Shown: piece by piece, positions 17,601 through 24,130 of the stretch
Numbering within the stretch: the first letter of the stretch is position 1
How the letters are laid out: every line of letters starts with the position of its first letter
Assembly: GCA_964586785.1 (NCBI GenBank)
Contig: CAZPHS010000024.1
Span: 1-28,896 of the forward strand
Origin: SZUA-584 sp041656035
Lineage (GTDB): Bacteria > Bacillota > Clostridia > Christensenellales > SZUA-584
Length of the DNA: 28,896 bases
Reading direction: 5' to 3'
The notes under the pieces: generated by a model
Told to the model about the DNA's origin: nothing
What the model saw: only the letters and a program-made list of their open reading frames with translations
Database searches by the model: none
Translations under genes and position numbers: made by a program

Positions 17601-19928
17601 TCGCCTTATGTTATCGAGTATCTGGTATTTGGCAAGTGCCGAAAGCGGGTTGCTTCGCCTTTTATTTTTAGTCCGGACGGTGGGAGCGAGCCGCGGTAAA
17701 AGCTGCCAGTCTCCCCTTATCCACCGGTGCTGACGTCGCGCCCACGCGGTGTAACGGGACGGGCAGCCGTCCATAAGCACCACGTCGCTTAGAAGGGCGC
17801 ATCTTAAATAACTGCCTTCCAGCAAATCGTGGCTTAATATGCAATCGTCCGGAAACGCGTTTTTCAAAACACGCAGATAAACGTGAAGGTTAAATATCCC
17901 CTTGCCCGCGAATATCGCCGTGCCGAATCCGTCCTGATAAATATCCGAAACGGCGCTCGCGTAAGTATCAAGCCCGCCCTTGCCGGCATAAACAAGCGAA
18001 AAACGCGTCTGCGCCGCACTTATAACGTCAACGCCTATGCGCGGCTGCATTATGCCGTATCCTTGCGCAACGACGCCGCGGCTCTCGTCAATAACCGGCC
18101 GGCACAGAGGATGCTCCATAGCGCCGACCATTTTAACCGCCGCGTCTCTCGCCAGCTCCGTATCGGAATCAAGCGTTATCACATATTTAACCGACGCGGG
18201 CAGTCCCTTTGTTACGTGAACAAATGCGGAGGCATCTCCGCGAAGCAGCTCGCAAAAATCCAGCAGCGCGCCGCGTTTGCGTTCATATCCCCCGTACCGT
18301 CCGGTTTTTGTGTTAAGCGTGCGCTTTCGCTGCGCGTAAAAGAAAAGCGCTTTGCCGTACCTCTCGTTTAAGCGTAATGTTAAGCCTTCGATTTCTTCTA
18401 TGGTGTTCTCGTCCCCCGCCGCTATTTCATTTTTATCCTCCTTAAAATCCGATAGCAGCGCGAAATATATATTCTCCTGCTGGTTTGCCGCCCAATACAC
18501 TTCCATTTTGCCCAGCAGCTCCAGGCCGCTTTTAGCGTCGGTTACAAGCGCCGGCACAACCACAACGGTGGCGCATCTTTCGGGTATACCCTGTTTAAAT
18601 TCTATCTTCGGTATAAAAGCGGGTTTGCCTATAAGTGTAAAAATCCTGTTGTTTATCGCTATAGCCACCGTATACACCGGCACAAGGCTTACAATAAACC
18701 CGAGTATGCCCACCGACGGCGGAAACATATAAAACAGCGATATGCAAAGCAGCGCGGCGCTGACGAATGCCGAAACCGCCGCGCCTCCCGCGTAAAACAG
18801 CAGCATGTGCCTTTTAAAAAACAGCTTTGCCCTTATTTTTGGCGGTATGCCGCCTATATGCCGGTACAGCTCTTTTACCCCGCCGCCGATTAAATAATCG
18901 CCTACATGCGCGCCGGCTCCCGCCGCCGTTTTTACCGCTTCGCGCGCTACGGACGGCTCCGGCATTTTCATTATTTGCGCTATGTCCGCGACCGCGCGGC
19001 GGTAATACTCGCGCGAATCAAAATCCATAGCCAAATAATACTCATCCTCTCCAAGATACCTGTGAACCGCCGACAAGCTTTCAAAAACGGGCTCGAAATA
19101 CAGCTTGGCGAGCATACGCAAAGACGACATGGCGCCGGATATACGCGCTATTGCCGATGTCTGCATGGCATGAGCCTTTTTTATCTGCCTTTGAACGCTT
19201 TGCCCCCTTAGCGATAACCTTTTATCAAGAGCGTCCCTAACGGACGTTATGTGGGGGCTTTCGCGCAGCAGCACCATTGAGTGCTCAATAAAATACGGGT
19301 TTGACAGCACCGCCTTGTGCTCGTCCAGTATAGCGGCGGCCGCCGTCATATCTTTCTCTATCTTTGCGCAAAAAAGTTCCGCGCGGTTCCACATTCCGAT
19401 TGTAAGGATGCTCTTGTAAGCAAGCTCACCCACCGCTCGCAGCAGCGCCACTTTAAGCATATCCGTAAATATCCAAAGCTCGCCGGAATCAAGCTCCGCC
19501 TCTTTTTGGTATGTCTCCAAAAACTCTCTCATGCTGCCCGCGGAAATATCAAGGCTGCTGTGCCCCAGCAACACCGACGCGAGCGCTAAGCTTCTCGGCC
19601 AATGGGCGTATCGGCCGTTTTTATAATGAGGCAGACGCCGCGGGCATCTTGACAGCTCAAGCTGCTTTATCTGCTCTATAAATAACGCGCGGTTGTCGTA
19701 AAACCATTCGGCAAGCGAGGGTATCTCTCCGCTTTTATACTTTCGCAGTCTTGCGGCTTTATACGCGTTTTCTATTTTTCGGCGCTGCTCGCCCAGCTTA
19801 AAAATGTTTACATCTACTTTTTTTGAATAAACCTTATCATTCAGCGATAAGTCGCAGGCAAGCTTTAACAGTTCCTGCCTTGAGAGCGTTAAATCGTCCG
19901 GTATGTGGCTGTATTTATTGCCGTGCAT
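11610..19928 (-). CDS. ndvB: Giant cyclic beta-1,2-glucan synthase-like protein (GT84-glycoamylase-GH94)
   Basis: At 2772 residues this matches the size of NdvB/Cgs (about 2800-2870). The N-terminal 360 residues are soluble and helical. Membrane helices lie near 370-430, 765-815 and 895-945. Between them is a family 84 glycosyltransferase with the DSD motif near 586-588, HDLLEG near 690 and RQHRWIRGDW near 732-741. A glycoamylase-type domain (pfam10091) is centred near 1380, with GYYAFDLDLNYQYKAFGVPG. The C-terminal third is a GH94-type phosphorylase with ESGG-like and GFRDQLQDV stretches and GDWNDG at 2456-2461. In Cgs the transferase builds a beta-1,2 chain, and the phosphorylase domain controls its length. 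The ATG at 19928 follows AAGGAG. Cyclisation and the product are inferred; a linear glucan-processing role remains possible. Confidence 0.88.
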   Translation of the reverse strand: MHGNKYSHIPDDLTLSRQELLKLACDLSLNDKVYSKKVDVNIFKLGEQRRKIENAYKAARLRKYKSGEIPSLAEWFYDNRALFIEQIKQLELSRCPRRLPHYKNGRYAHWPRSLALASVLLGHSSLDISAGSMREFLETYQKEAELDSGELWIFTDMLKVALLRAVGELAYKSILTIGMWNRAELFCAKIEKDMTAAAAILDEHKAVLSNPYFIEHSMVLLRESPHITSVRDALDKRLSLRGQSVQRQIKKAHAMQTSAIARISGAMSSLRMLAKLYFEPVFESLSAVHRYLGEDEYYLAMDFDSREYYRRAVADIAQIMKMPEPSVAREAVKTAAGAGAHVGDYLIGGGVKELYRHIGGIPPKIRAKLFFKRHMLLFYAGGAAVSAFVSAALLCISLFYMFPPSVGILGFIVSLVPVYTVAIAINNRIFTLIGKPAFIPKIEFKQGIPERCATVVVVPALVTDAKSGLELLGKMEVYWAANQQENIYFALLSDFKEDKNEIAAGDENTIEEIEGLTLRLNERYGKALFFYAQRKRTLNTKTGRYGGYERKRGALLDFCELLRGDASAFVHVTKGLPASVKYVITLDSDTELARDAAVKMVGAMEHPLCRPVIDESRGVVAQGYGIMQPRIGVDVISAAQTRFSLVYAGKGGLDTYASAVSDIYQDGFGTAIFAGKGIFNLHVYLRVLKNAFPDDCILSHDLLEGSYLRCALLSDVVLMDGCPSRYTAWARRQHRWIRGDWQLLPRLAPTVRTKNKRRSNPLSALAKYQILDNIRRSLSVPLSFVVILLSQTAFYRSAFFWLISGLMPLFIDSILDFAVRMSVLMRNTGKGTTVKDIWHETKTMFEQAFYKFAFLPYETYMTIDAAVRSVVRMSVTRRNLLEWETAAEGEKKIKSGVIYYWRHMVAAPLLAAALYGLSIAFTHSFSAVTFLVFGVWFFAPSIAHAISRRKKTKMQKPDAQQTEYLEDTALKTWRFFNDFSNEDEHFWMPDNFQQSPGRGVAKRTSPTNVAFSMAAVICAYYMGFVFLPEALKRLEACVGGIWKAEKWHGHLYNWYDITNLTPLEPRYISSVDSGNLACYLITADAALSDMLKQPLAAFLEQGLKTVYRECGRKCGYAIGSDIFKATGTLETLLDENASLRDFCLKTRSYTDRYAPWAKVLRDFPADKLNIYNEHIKELRERLREISPLGYIEVFHSLLELLSGVVQTAKRERDDDVLAFVNRMETALGEGYIAVRRFCMRKDRLCRRMAAIVAQMDFTKLYDEEKALFSIGFDYGNGVLNDSHYDLLATEARAASFIAIAKGDVPEKHWFRLSRPLTIAGDGRVLLSWGGTMFEYLMPLILQKSYDNTLLSETYKSVVDMQISYGELRRLPWGVSESGYYAFDLDLNYQYKAFGVPGLGLKSGLVREMVVTPYAACLALHINPRAAITNLQRLQKLGASGRYGFFEAIDYTPARLNKGRNKHIIKSYMAHHQGMILSSILNCVRDGKMQELFHSATSVKATEMLLKEKVPPRSVTLNLDEKPVETGRFAEEIRALRVFRTLSQYPEAHFLSNGSYTVMITQLGTGFSICRERLISRWENDVLRSAPGIHIYIKNLDTGAVWSAAFLPTCLGADEERVQFEPHMASFMRRVHGIETTMEVFVSPECDMEIRSLNIKNGSDDMARLALYCVFSPALSTERDFLAHPAFEELFIETIEDPENRTVFANRRGKRVWAALKACFETKTDLLTDRTQIFGRQTVLGIPKLMGEQHAERDIMHAVGIRAEIEIDAGKTGRASFAVTMADSREGAAKCLASVTGEEDIRRVLHLAWTHAQVEMRYLKLDSRQATTFWRIASRTVIKIPSVCAVTEKPRGKETLFKYGLSGETPIICLFVSEQEHAQCLNTLAKALEFLSLRRIAADLVIIYKDSGAYIDPLRDKITELSGAAFGRIYGRIIVVPRDNASDAATLAAAASLVLEAGESLDEQLKNPSVTWPYHVFESEPAERRGRVPRRIKTYDNGTGGFISGGAEYHIEAAENGVLPWCNLLAGKSLGTLISAGGGGYTWVGNARMTRLTPFRNDALTDVPGEGVIVRNERTGFAFSTAPDLYMNGRYHVTHGFGYTVFERFGGVTTKATWFADVDIPVKAGLLTISNHTGRDETFSVYYYAEPVLGASVSSGIRAEKKGDRIEACSPFAPQSGAMFISMPGRDVLCTASALEFFGVPGHNIFPEALKRERLSDSDGCGATLLALSSRITLKNGETKTMPLLMGYGDEKQISETTQKMDSAESVGRRLLKTMEHWKRLTGKIRVLTTVKTLDTLVNGWLVYQTYSSRLLGRTGYYQSGGAFGFRDQLQDVMSLLYIDPHAARTHIIKCAARQFIEGDVLHWWHEPASGVRTYITDDKLFLPYAACEYERVTGDMSVFDERAPYIESRSIPEGEYDLYDSFNISETSENVFGHCVRAINSALRFGEHGLPLMGTGDWNDGMDKVGAGGKGESVWLAFFLITVLKMFVDICARRGETGLAAKYVKTIEMLRHNTESCAWDGEWYLRAFFDDGTKLGSRESKECSIDLLSQAWSVLSGAARARRAFMSAADKLVMREEGVIRLLTPPFDKWEKDPGYIKSYLPGVRENGGQYTHAAAWFIIAAAKLRQKENALMLFEMINPINHTRTPAGVAKYKGEPYVLAADVYSAEGHEGRAGWTWYTGSAGWMYQAAVIYILGMYIERGTLYIYPCLPDDFGSYSIEYQKGGAKYIITVELTSGYQGRAWLSMDGGQKVRELALDESGGEHTIYACWRD

Positions 19929-20116
19929 ATACGCTCCTTAAAAACTGATTAATAAAACCGCCAAGTTTTCTGAAAATTTAAACCCGCATTTACGGACAGT
20001 GTTTTTATCGGAAGCCAAAGGGCGTTTTCCGATTCGTTTAGGCGGCTTCTTATATTATTGGCATAGATTATGCAATACATTCACCGAACAATCGCTAAGC
20101 CGGCAACTCTTTGTAC

Positions 20117-20150
20117 AAAAAAAAGAAACCTTCGGATTTACGAAAGTTTC
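20117..20150 (-). terminator. Intrinsic terminator of rnpB
   Basis: On the minus strand GAAACTTTCG and CGAAGGTTTC form a ten-base stem (one G-U pair) around a six-base loop and are followed by eight T. It lies 17 bases beyond the RNase P RNA 3' end. The plus-strand side also has five T, so it may work in both directions. The rest of 19929-20116 holds the upstream region of the giant gene, with no promoter I can name confidently. Confidence 0.85.
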
Positions 20151-20166
20151 GTTTTTATTAAAAAAT

Positions 20167-20557
20167 GTTGAGACAAGCCTGTAAGCCGAGTTCTGTCTAA
20201 AACGGTCATCTATCTACGCCTGCAGTTGCCGGCAGGCTCCAGCGATTACATGGGGCGCGGCGGGCAGCCGCATAATGCCCGCTATCAATCTTGCACCGGA
20301 CGGGGTTTACATAGCAGCCAAGTCGCCATGGCTCTGGTAAGCTCTTACCTCACCTTTCCACCCTTACTCCCCATACCATATGGTATGGAAAGAGGTATAT
20401 CTCTGTTGCACTTTCCTTGGAGTCGCCTCCACCGGGCGTTACCCGGCGTCCTGCCCTTCGGAGCTCGGACTTTCCTCCCGGCACATAAACGGATACTTAT
20501 AAGCGGACTGTTTTAAATATCGATTTATGTGCCGGGCGACCGTTCGGCTTGCTCAAC
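20167..20557 (-). ncRNA. rnpB: RNase P RNA, bacterial class A
   Basis: This is the catalytic RNA that removes 5' leaders from tRNA precursors. Conserved segments on the minus strand include GAGGAAAGTCCGAGCTC (about 20460-20477), GTGCAACAGAGATATACC, and AGATAGATGACC with ACAGAACTCGGCTTA near the 3' end. The ends pair as helix P1: GUUGAG-CAAGCC at the 5' end with GGCUUGUCUCAAC at the 3' end, with one bulged base. That fixes the limits and gives 391 nucleotides, normal for class A. The GAGAUAUACC segment is followed by an 18-base perfect palindrome at 20371-20388, probably an apical hairpin such as P12. It has its own promoter and terminator. Confidence 0.95.
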
Positions 20558-20561
20558 AGTT

Positions 20562-20590
20562 ATTATATCACATATAATATACGGCCGCAA
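20562..20590 (-). promoter_or_regulatory. rnpB promoter inside the zinc-ribbon gene
   Basis: TTGCGG (20585-20590) and TATAAT (20562-20567) on the minus strand are 17 bases apart, and TGA before TATAAT makes it an extended -10. The hexamer ends five bases before the first base of helix P1. Both boxes overlap the last codons and stop of the zinc-ribbon protein gene. Confidence 0.78.
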
Positions 20591-21285
20591 TTCTCGCATT
20601 CGATAACCGCGCCGGATTTTTTCATTTTGGCCAAATCCCTTGACGGCAGTTCCATATTACAGCCTGTGCAGCGCCCGTCTTTAAGCTGCGAAACGGGCAT
20701 AGGCTTGTTTTGCTTTATGGCGTTGTATCTTTCTATAAGCGCACAGTCGACTTCTAAGGCCGCGGCTTCGGCCGCTTTTTTAAGCTTTTCAAGCTCCGCC
20801 GCGCCTGCGCGCAGCTCTTCCTCGTGCTGCCTTTTAAGACGCGCAAAATCTTTTTGAGCCTTGCTTACCCTCGGCAGTATCTCTTTTAAGCGCGCCTCCG
20901 TCTCCTCCGCCTTATGATTAACGGACAACGCTCTTTTTTTCTGCTTAATTATGTTTTCGTATGTCGTCTCATATTCGTGCACTAAATCACGGACGACATT
21001 CGTATCCATCTCGTCATATTCCATTTTTTCGTACTCGCCTATATCTTTATGCTTTTTGCTTAAAAGCTCAATCATGCGGCCGTACTGCGTTTCAATATCA
21101 AAAAGCGCGTTCTGCTCCACCAGCGCTTTGTTTTCCATCTCTTTCAGCGCGGCTTGCTGCTTTTTTAAAAAGTTTTGCAACTTAAGCAGCTGTTTCCTTG
21201 TCGGCGTATTCTTCAGTTTTTTTTCATAAGCCTCAAGCTCGGCATCCGCCTGCTGGTACTTAAATAGTAAAGCCAGCTTATCCAA
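20563..21285 (-). CDS. Coiled-coil protein with C-terminal C4 zinc ribbon
   Basis: This is a 240-residue cytoplasmic protein. Residues about 5-195 form a long Lys/Glu-rich helical hairpin, and the C terminus is a four-cysteine zinc ribbon (C206, C209, C230, C233). It belongs to the widely conserved DUF164/zf-RING_7 group (CT398-like), often described as a possible nucleic-acid-binding or tether protein; no reaction is established. It begins with TTG at 21285, nine bases after a strong GGGAGG site. It is usually encoded next to the Nif3-like gene in Firmicutes, as here with a 29-base gap. Its final codons contain the rnpB promoter. Confidence 0.88.
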   Translation of the reverse strand: MDKLALLFKYQQADAELEAYEKKLKNTPTRKQLLKLQNFLKKQQAALKEMENKALVEQNALFDIETQYGRMIELLSKKHKDIGEYEKMEYDEMDTNVVRDLVHEYETTYENIIKQKKRALSVNHKAEETEARLKEILPRVSKAQKDFARLKRQHEEELRAGAAELEKLKKAAEAAALEVDCALIERYNAIKQNKPMPVSQLKDGRCTGCNMELPSRDLAKMKKSGAVIECENCGRILYVI

Positions 21286-21314
21286 ATAATATATCCTCCC
21301 CCGCGCCGCTTTTG

Positions 21315-22088
21315 TCAGCGGAACTTATAAGGCGCCTTGCAGCGCTTTGACTTTTTCAGAGCCAAATCTAATTTTACCTCATTGAGCCGCGATTGTAAAC
21401 CGATAAATATGCTGTCCGCGAACAGCCGCTCCGTATGGTAATGCCCCGCCGCGACGAGAAGTATGCCGAGAGACGACGCTTCTATAAAATGGCTGTGCTT
21501 CGCCTCGCCGGTCAATAAAGCCTGCGCCCCCGCTTTTTGCGCGTCTTTTACAAAACAGCCTCCGCCGCCGCCCGCCACCGCTACGCGGCTTATCCGCCCG
21601 CACCGCCCCGTTGAAACGGACAAAGATTCGGCGCAAAGAGCGTTCTTAACAAGCGATAAAAACTCGTCTTTTTCGCATGGCTTTTCCATATTGCCTACGC
21701 GAAACAGCCCCTGCGATGTTATGTCGGTAAGATCGATTTTTTCGGCGAGGGCGTCGTTTATGCCGCCTTTTGCCGCGTCGTAGGAAGTATGCGCGGCGTA
21801 CAACGATATACCCGCCCGTATAAGGCGCATGGCAACATTGTGATTGGGTATGCGGCAATCAAAAGAGCGTACAGGCTCGAATATAAGCGGATGGTGCGCC
21901 AATATGATATCGCAGCCGTCCTCTATGGCTTCGTCCGCCGTATCGTCGGTTACGTCAAGCGCGATAAGAGCCTTTGACACCGTATCGCCGCAGCGCAGAA
22001 GCAGTCCGGTATTATCCCAGCTTTCGGCAAGCTCCGGCGGGGCGATGGCTTCCACAGCGCTTACAAAATCATCTGTGCTTACAGACAT
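21315..22088 (-). CDS. Nif3-like dinuclear metal-binding protein (YqfO/YbgI family)
   Basis: This protein of 257 residues is the short form of the family, like E. coli YbgI, without the PII-like insertion of Bacillus YqfO. Metal ligands are visible as H65 and H66 in LAHHPLIF, D104 in HTSYD, and H216 and E220 in HYHTE. The family forms hexamers. It is commonly annotated as GTP cyclohydrolase 1 type 2, but its function is not settled. The usual HTNxD motif reads HTSYD here. The ATG follows GAGGTGATAAA inside the end of trmK, with a ten-base overlap, so the two are translationally coupled. Confidence 0.92.
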   Translation of the reverse strand: MSVSTDDFVSAVEAIAPPELAESWDNTGLLLRCGDTVSKALIALDVTDDTADEAIEDGCDIILAHHPLIFEPVRSFDCRIPNHNVAMRLIRAGISLYAAHTSYDAAKGGINDALAEKIDLTDITSQGLFRVGNMEKPCEKDEFLSLVKNALCAESLSVSTGRCGRISRVAVAGGGGGCFVKDAQKAGAQALLTGEAKHSHFIEASSLGILLVAAGHYHTERLFADSIFIGLQSRLNEVKLDLALKKSKRCKAPYKFR

Positions 22089-22762
22089 TTTATCACCTCT
22101 ATATACATATTTATATTCTCGCTTATATCATCTTTCGCCCGCGCGGAGCGAGCGGTGCTTTTATTTTCAAGCTCCCCGCGCAATAGCTTCGCGGTCTCCA
22201 AACGCCGCAAAACGTATTGTTTTAAAGCGTCCGGTTTTTTTTTAAGAAGCACCGGACCAAATTCCAGCTCCGCTTTGGTAAGCGAATACGCCGCGCCTCT
22301 CCGCGCGCTTATAACAGGATAGAATTTACCGTTCTCCGGCACAAGCTCCTCGTCTTGTATTTCAAAACCCGATTCGCACAGCCATTGCCGCAGTACCTGC
22401 GCCTTTTTGTTGCATGAGAGAATAATTACGTCCGGCACAGAATCGCCTCCGGCGTCAAGCATATTTTTAATCAAATCGCCGCCCATGCCCGCTATAACCG
22501 CCGCCGCCGCTTCGCCCCGCGATAACGCTTTAAAACCGTCGCCTTCCCTTAATATTATGCGCGACTTAAGCCCATGGGCTTCAACCAGCCCGCGGGCTTT
22601 GTTAAGCGATTTCGCGCTTATATCCGTGCATATGGCGTAATCCGCCACGCCGTTTCTAACAAGCCACACGGCGGCTTTGCCGTGGTCGCAGCCTATATCG
22701 GCGACCGTTTTAATTTTCGGCACCATTTTTACAACGGCAAGCAGTCTTTTGGATAAAACCAT
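22079..22762 (-). CDS. trmK: tRNA (adenine(22)-N(1))-methyltransferase TrmK
   Basis: This 227-residue S-adenosylmethionine-dependent enzyme makes m1A22 in tRNA. The SAM-binding motif ADIGCDHG is at 21-28, and IAGMGGDLI follows near 90. The C-terminal 60 residues form the helical extension typical of the family. It is the standard neighbour of rpoD and the Nif3-like gene in Firmicutes. The ribosome site (AAGGG about 12 bases away) is weak. A hairpin lies between rpoD and this gene, so its expression may depend partly on read-through. Confidence 0.92.
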   Translation of the reverse strand: MVLSKRLLAVVKMVPKIKTVADIGCDHGKAAVWLVRNGVADYAICTDISAKSLNKARGLVEAHGLKSRIILREGDGFKALSRGEAAAAVIAGMGGDLIKNMLDAGGDSVPDVIILSCNKKAQVLRQWLCESGFEIQDEELVPENGKFYPVISARRGAAYSLTKAELEFGPVLLKKKPDALKQYVLRRLETAKLLRGELENKSTARSARAKDDISENINMYIEVIKCL

Positions 22763-22790
22763 AAGTATATCGGGCCCTTTTTAAAACTAA

Positions 22791-22815
22791 GGCAGCCCTT
22801 GTTATAAAGGCTGCC
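22791..22815 (-). terminator. Imperfect intrinsic terminator after rpoD
   Basis: On the minus strand GGCAGCC and GGCTGCC pair over seven bases around an 11-base loop, which can extend by a U-G and a U-A pair. The tail TTAGTTTT is not a clean T run. This suggests partial termination between rpoD and trmK instead of a complete stop. Confidence 0.5.
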
Positions 22816-22835
22816 CCGCAAAAATTCTTGTTTTG

Positions 22836-24128
22836 TCAATCGAGAAAGTCCCGCAGCTTTTTGCTCCTGCTCGGGTGGCGCAGTTTACGCAGCGCCTTTG
22901 CTTCTATTTGGCGTATACGCTCGCGGGTTACCATAAACTCCTTGCCCACTTCCTCGAGCGTGCGCGCGCGTCCGTCGTCCAGCCCAAAGCGCAGCCTTAA
23001 AACCTTTTCTTCTCTGGGCGTTAGAGTGTCGAGCACGTCCATAAGCTGTTCTTTGAGCAGCGTAAACGCCGCCGCTTCGGCGGGCGCGGGAGCGTCGTCG
23101 TCGGGTATAAAATCGCCGAGGTGACTGTCTTCCTCTTCGCCTATAGGGGTTTCCAAAGAGACCGGCTCCTGCGCTATTTTAATTATTTCGCGCACCTTGT
23201 CCTCGCTTATGTCCATCTCGCGCGCCACTTCCTCCGGAAGCGGGTCTCTGCCATATTGCTGCAGAAGCTGCCTTGATACGCGTATAAGCTTGTTTATTGT
23301 TTCAACCATGTGAACCGGTATGCGTATTGTGCGCGCCTGGTCGGCAATCGCCCTCGTTATGGCCTGGCGTATCCACCATGTGGCGTATGTCGAGAATTTA
23401 TAGCCTTTAGTGTAATCAAACTTTTCAACCGCCTTAATAAGCCCCAGATTGCCTTCTTGTATAAGATCTAAAAACAGCATACCCCGCCCCACATAGCGTT
23501 TCGCTATGCTTACGACAAGGCGCAGATTGGCTTCCGCGAGCTTTCGTTTAGCGGAATCGTCGCCTCTGCCCATTGCCTTCGCGAGGTCAACCTCTTCCTG
23601 CGCGGTCAGCAGATTAACCTTGCCTATTTCCTTTAGGTACATGCGGACAGGGTCGTCTATGCTTATTCCCTCGGGAACGGACAAATCAATGTCTTCGTCA
23701 ACGTCTTCCTCTTCTTCGTCGCGAATATCTTTTTCCACGTCTCCGTCAATAACGTCGATTTTCATTTCTTCGAGAGCGCCCAGCAGTTTATCGAGATTTT
23801 CAGCGTCTATCTCCGCGCCTTCGAGCGCGTCGTTTATCTCTTTGTATGTAAGTACGCCTTTTCTTTTGCCGGCCTCTATGACTTCCTTTATTTTTTCTTC
23901 TCTGTCGGACTGCGAGAGCATTCCAAGCGCCTGAATGCGCGCTATATTCTCGGGCGAGAGCCTGAAGCTTCCGCTTTGCGTTCCGGCGTTTACCTGCTTT
24001 ACGGCTTTTTGCGGCTGTGTTTTGCCGCCCGCCTTTTCGGCTTGCGGTTTTGTCTTGGTATCAGCAGACGGCGTATTTACACTTTTGGCCGTTTTAGTAA
24101 CCAGTTTATTGTTCAAAATCAATTCCAC
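22836..24128 (-). CDS. rpoD: RNA polymerase primary sigma factor RpoD (SigA)
   Basis: This is the housekeeping sigma factor, about 430 residues. A Lys/Thr/Gln-rich N-terminal tail (1-55) precedes region 1.1 (about 58-125) and an acidic stretch (128-149). Region 1.2 starts at DDPVRMYLKEIG (158-169). Region 2 includes RLVVSIAKRYVGRG and KFSTYATWWIRQAI (244-257), which melts the -10 element. Region 4 at about 370-420 ends with VTRERIRQIEAKALRKLRHP, which reads the -35 box. The frame opens with GTG at 24128, directly after the dnaG stop, without its own ribosome site. A TTG at 24116 has AGGTGG eight bases upstream and may be the real start, shortening the protein by four residues. The dnaG-rpoD order is the classical macromolecular synthesis operon. 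Confidence 0.96.
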   Translation of the reverse strand: MELILNNKLVTKTAKSVNTPSADTKTKPQAEKAGGKTQPQKAVKQVNAGTQSGSFRLSPENIARIQALGMLSQSDREEKIKEVIEAGKRKGVLTYKEINDALEGAEIDAENLDKLLGALEEMKIDVIDGDVEKDIRDEEEEDVDEDIDLSVPEGISIDDPVRMYLKEIGKVNLLTAQEEVDLAKAMGRGDDSAKRKLAEANLRLVVSIAKRYVGRGMLFLDLIQEGNLGLIKAVEKFDYTKGYKFSTYATWWIRQAITRAIADQARTIRIPVHMVETINKLIRVSRQLLQQYGRDPLPEEVAREMDISEDKVREIIKIAQEPVSLETPIGEEEDSHLGDFIPDDDAPAPAEAAAFTLLKEQLMDVLDTLTPREEKVLRLRFGLDDGRARTLEEVGKEFMVTRERIRQIEAKALRKLRHPSRSKKLRDFLD

Positions 24129-24130
24129 CT
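24124..24130 (-). promoter_or_regulatory. Ribosome binding site that points to a TTG start for rpoD
   Basis: AGGTGGA spans the dnaG stop codon and the first GTG of the rpoD frame. It is eight bases from TTG at 24114-24116 and only overlaps the GTG at 24128. The spacing favours the TTG. Confidence 0.5.

Noticed and set aside
11637..18732. Many plus-strand open frames of 60-250 codons opposite the giant glucan synthase
   Set aside because: They lie antisense to an intact gene with clear domains, lack ribosome sites, and have the Arg/Pro/Ser-rich composition of shadow frames.
20008..20036. Inverted repeat ATCGGAA/TTCCGAT upstream of the glucan synthase
   Set aside because: The inner part does not pair well and no T run follows, so neither terminator nor operator can be claimed.
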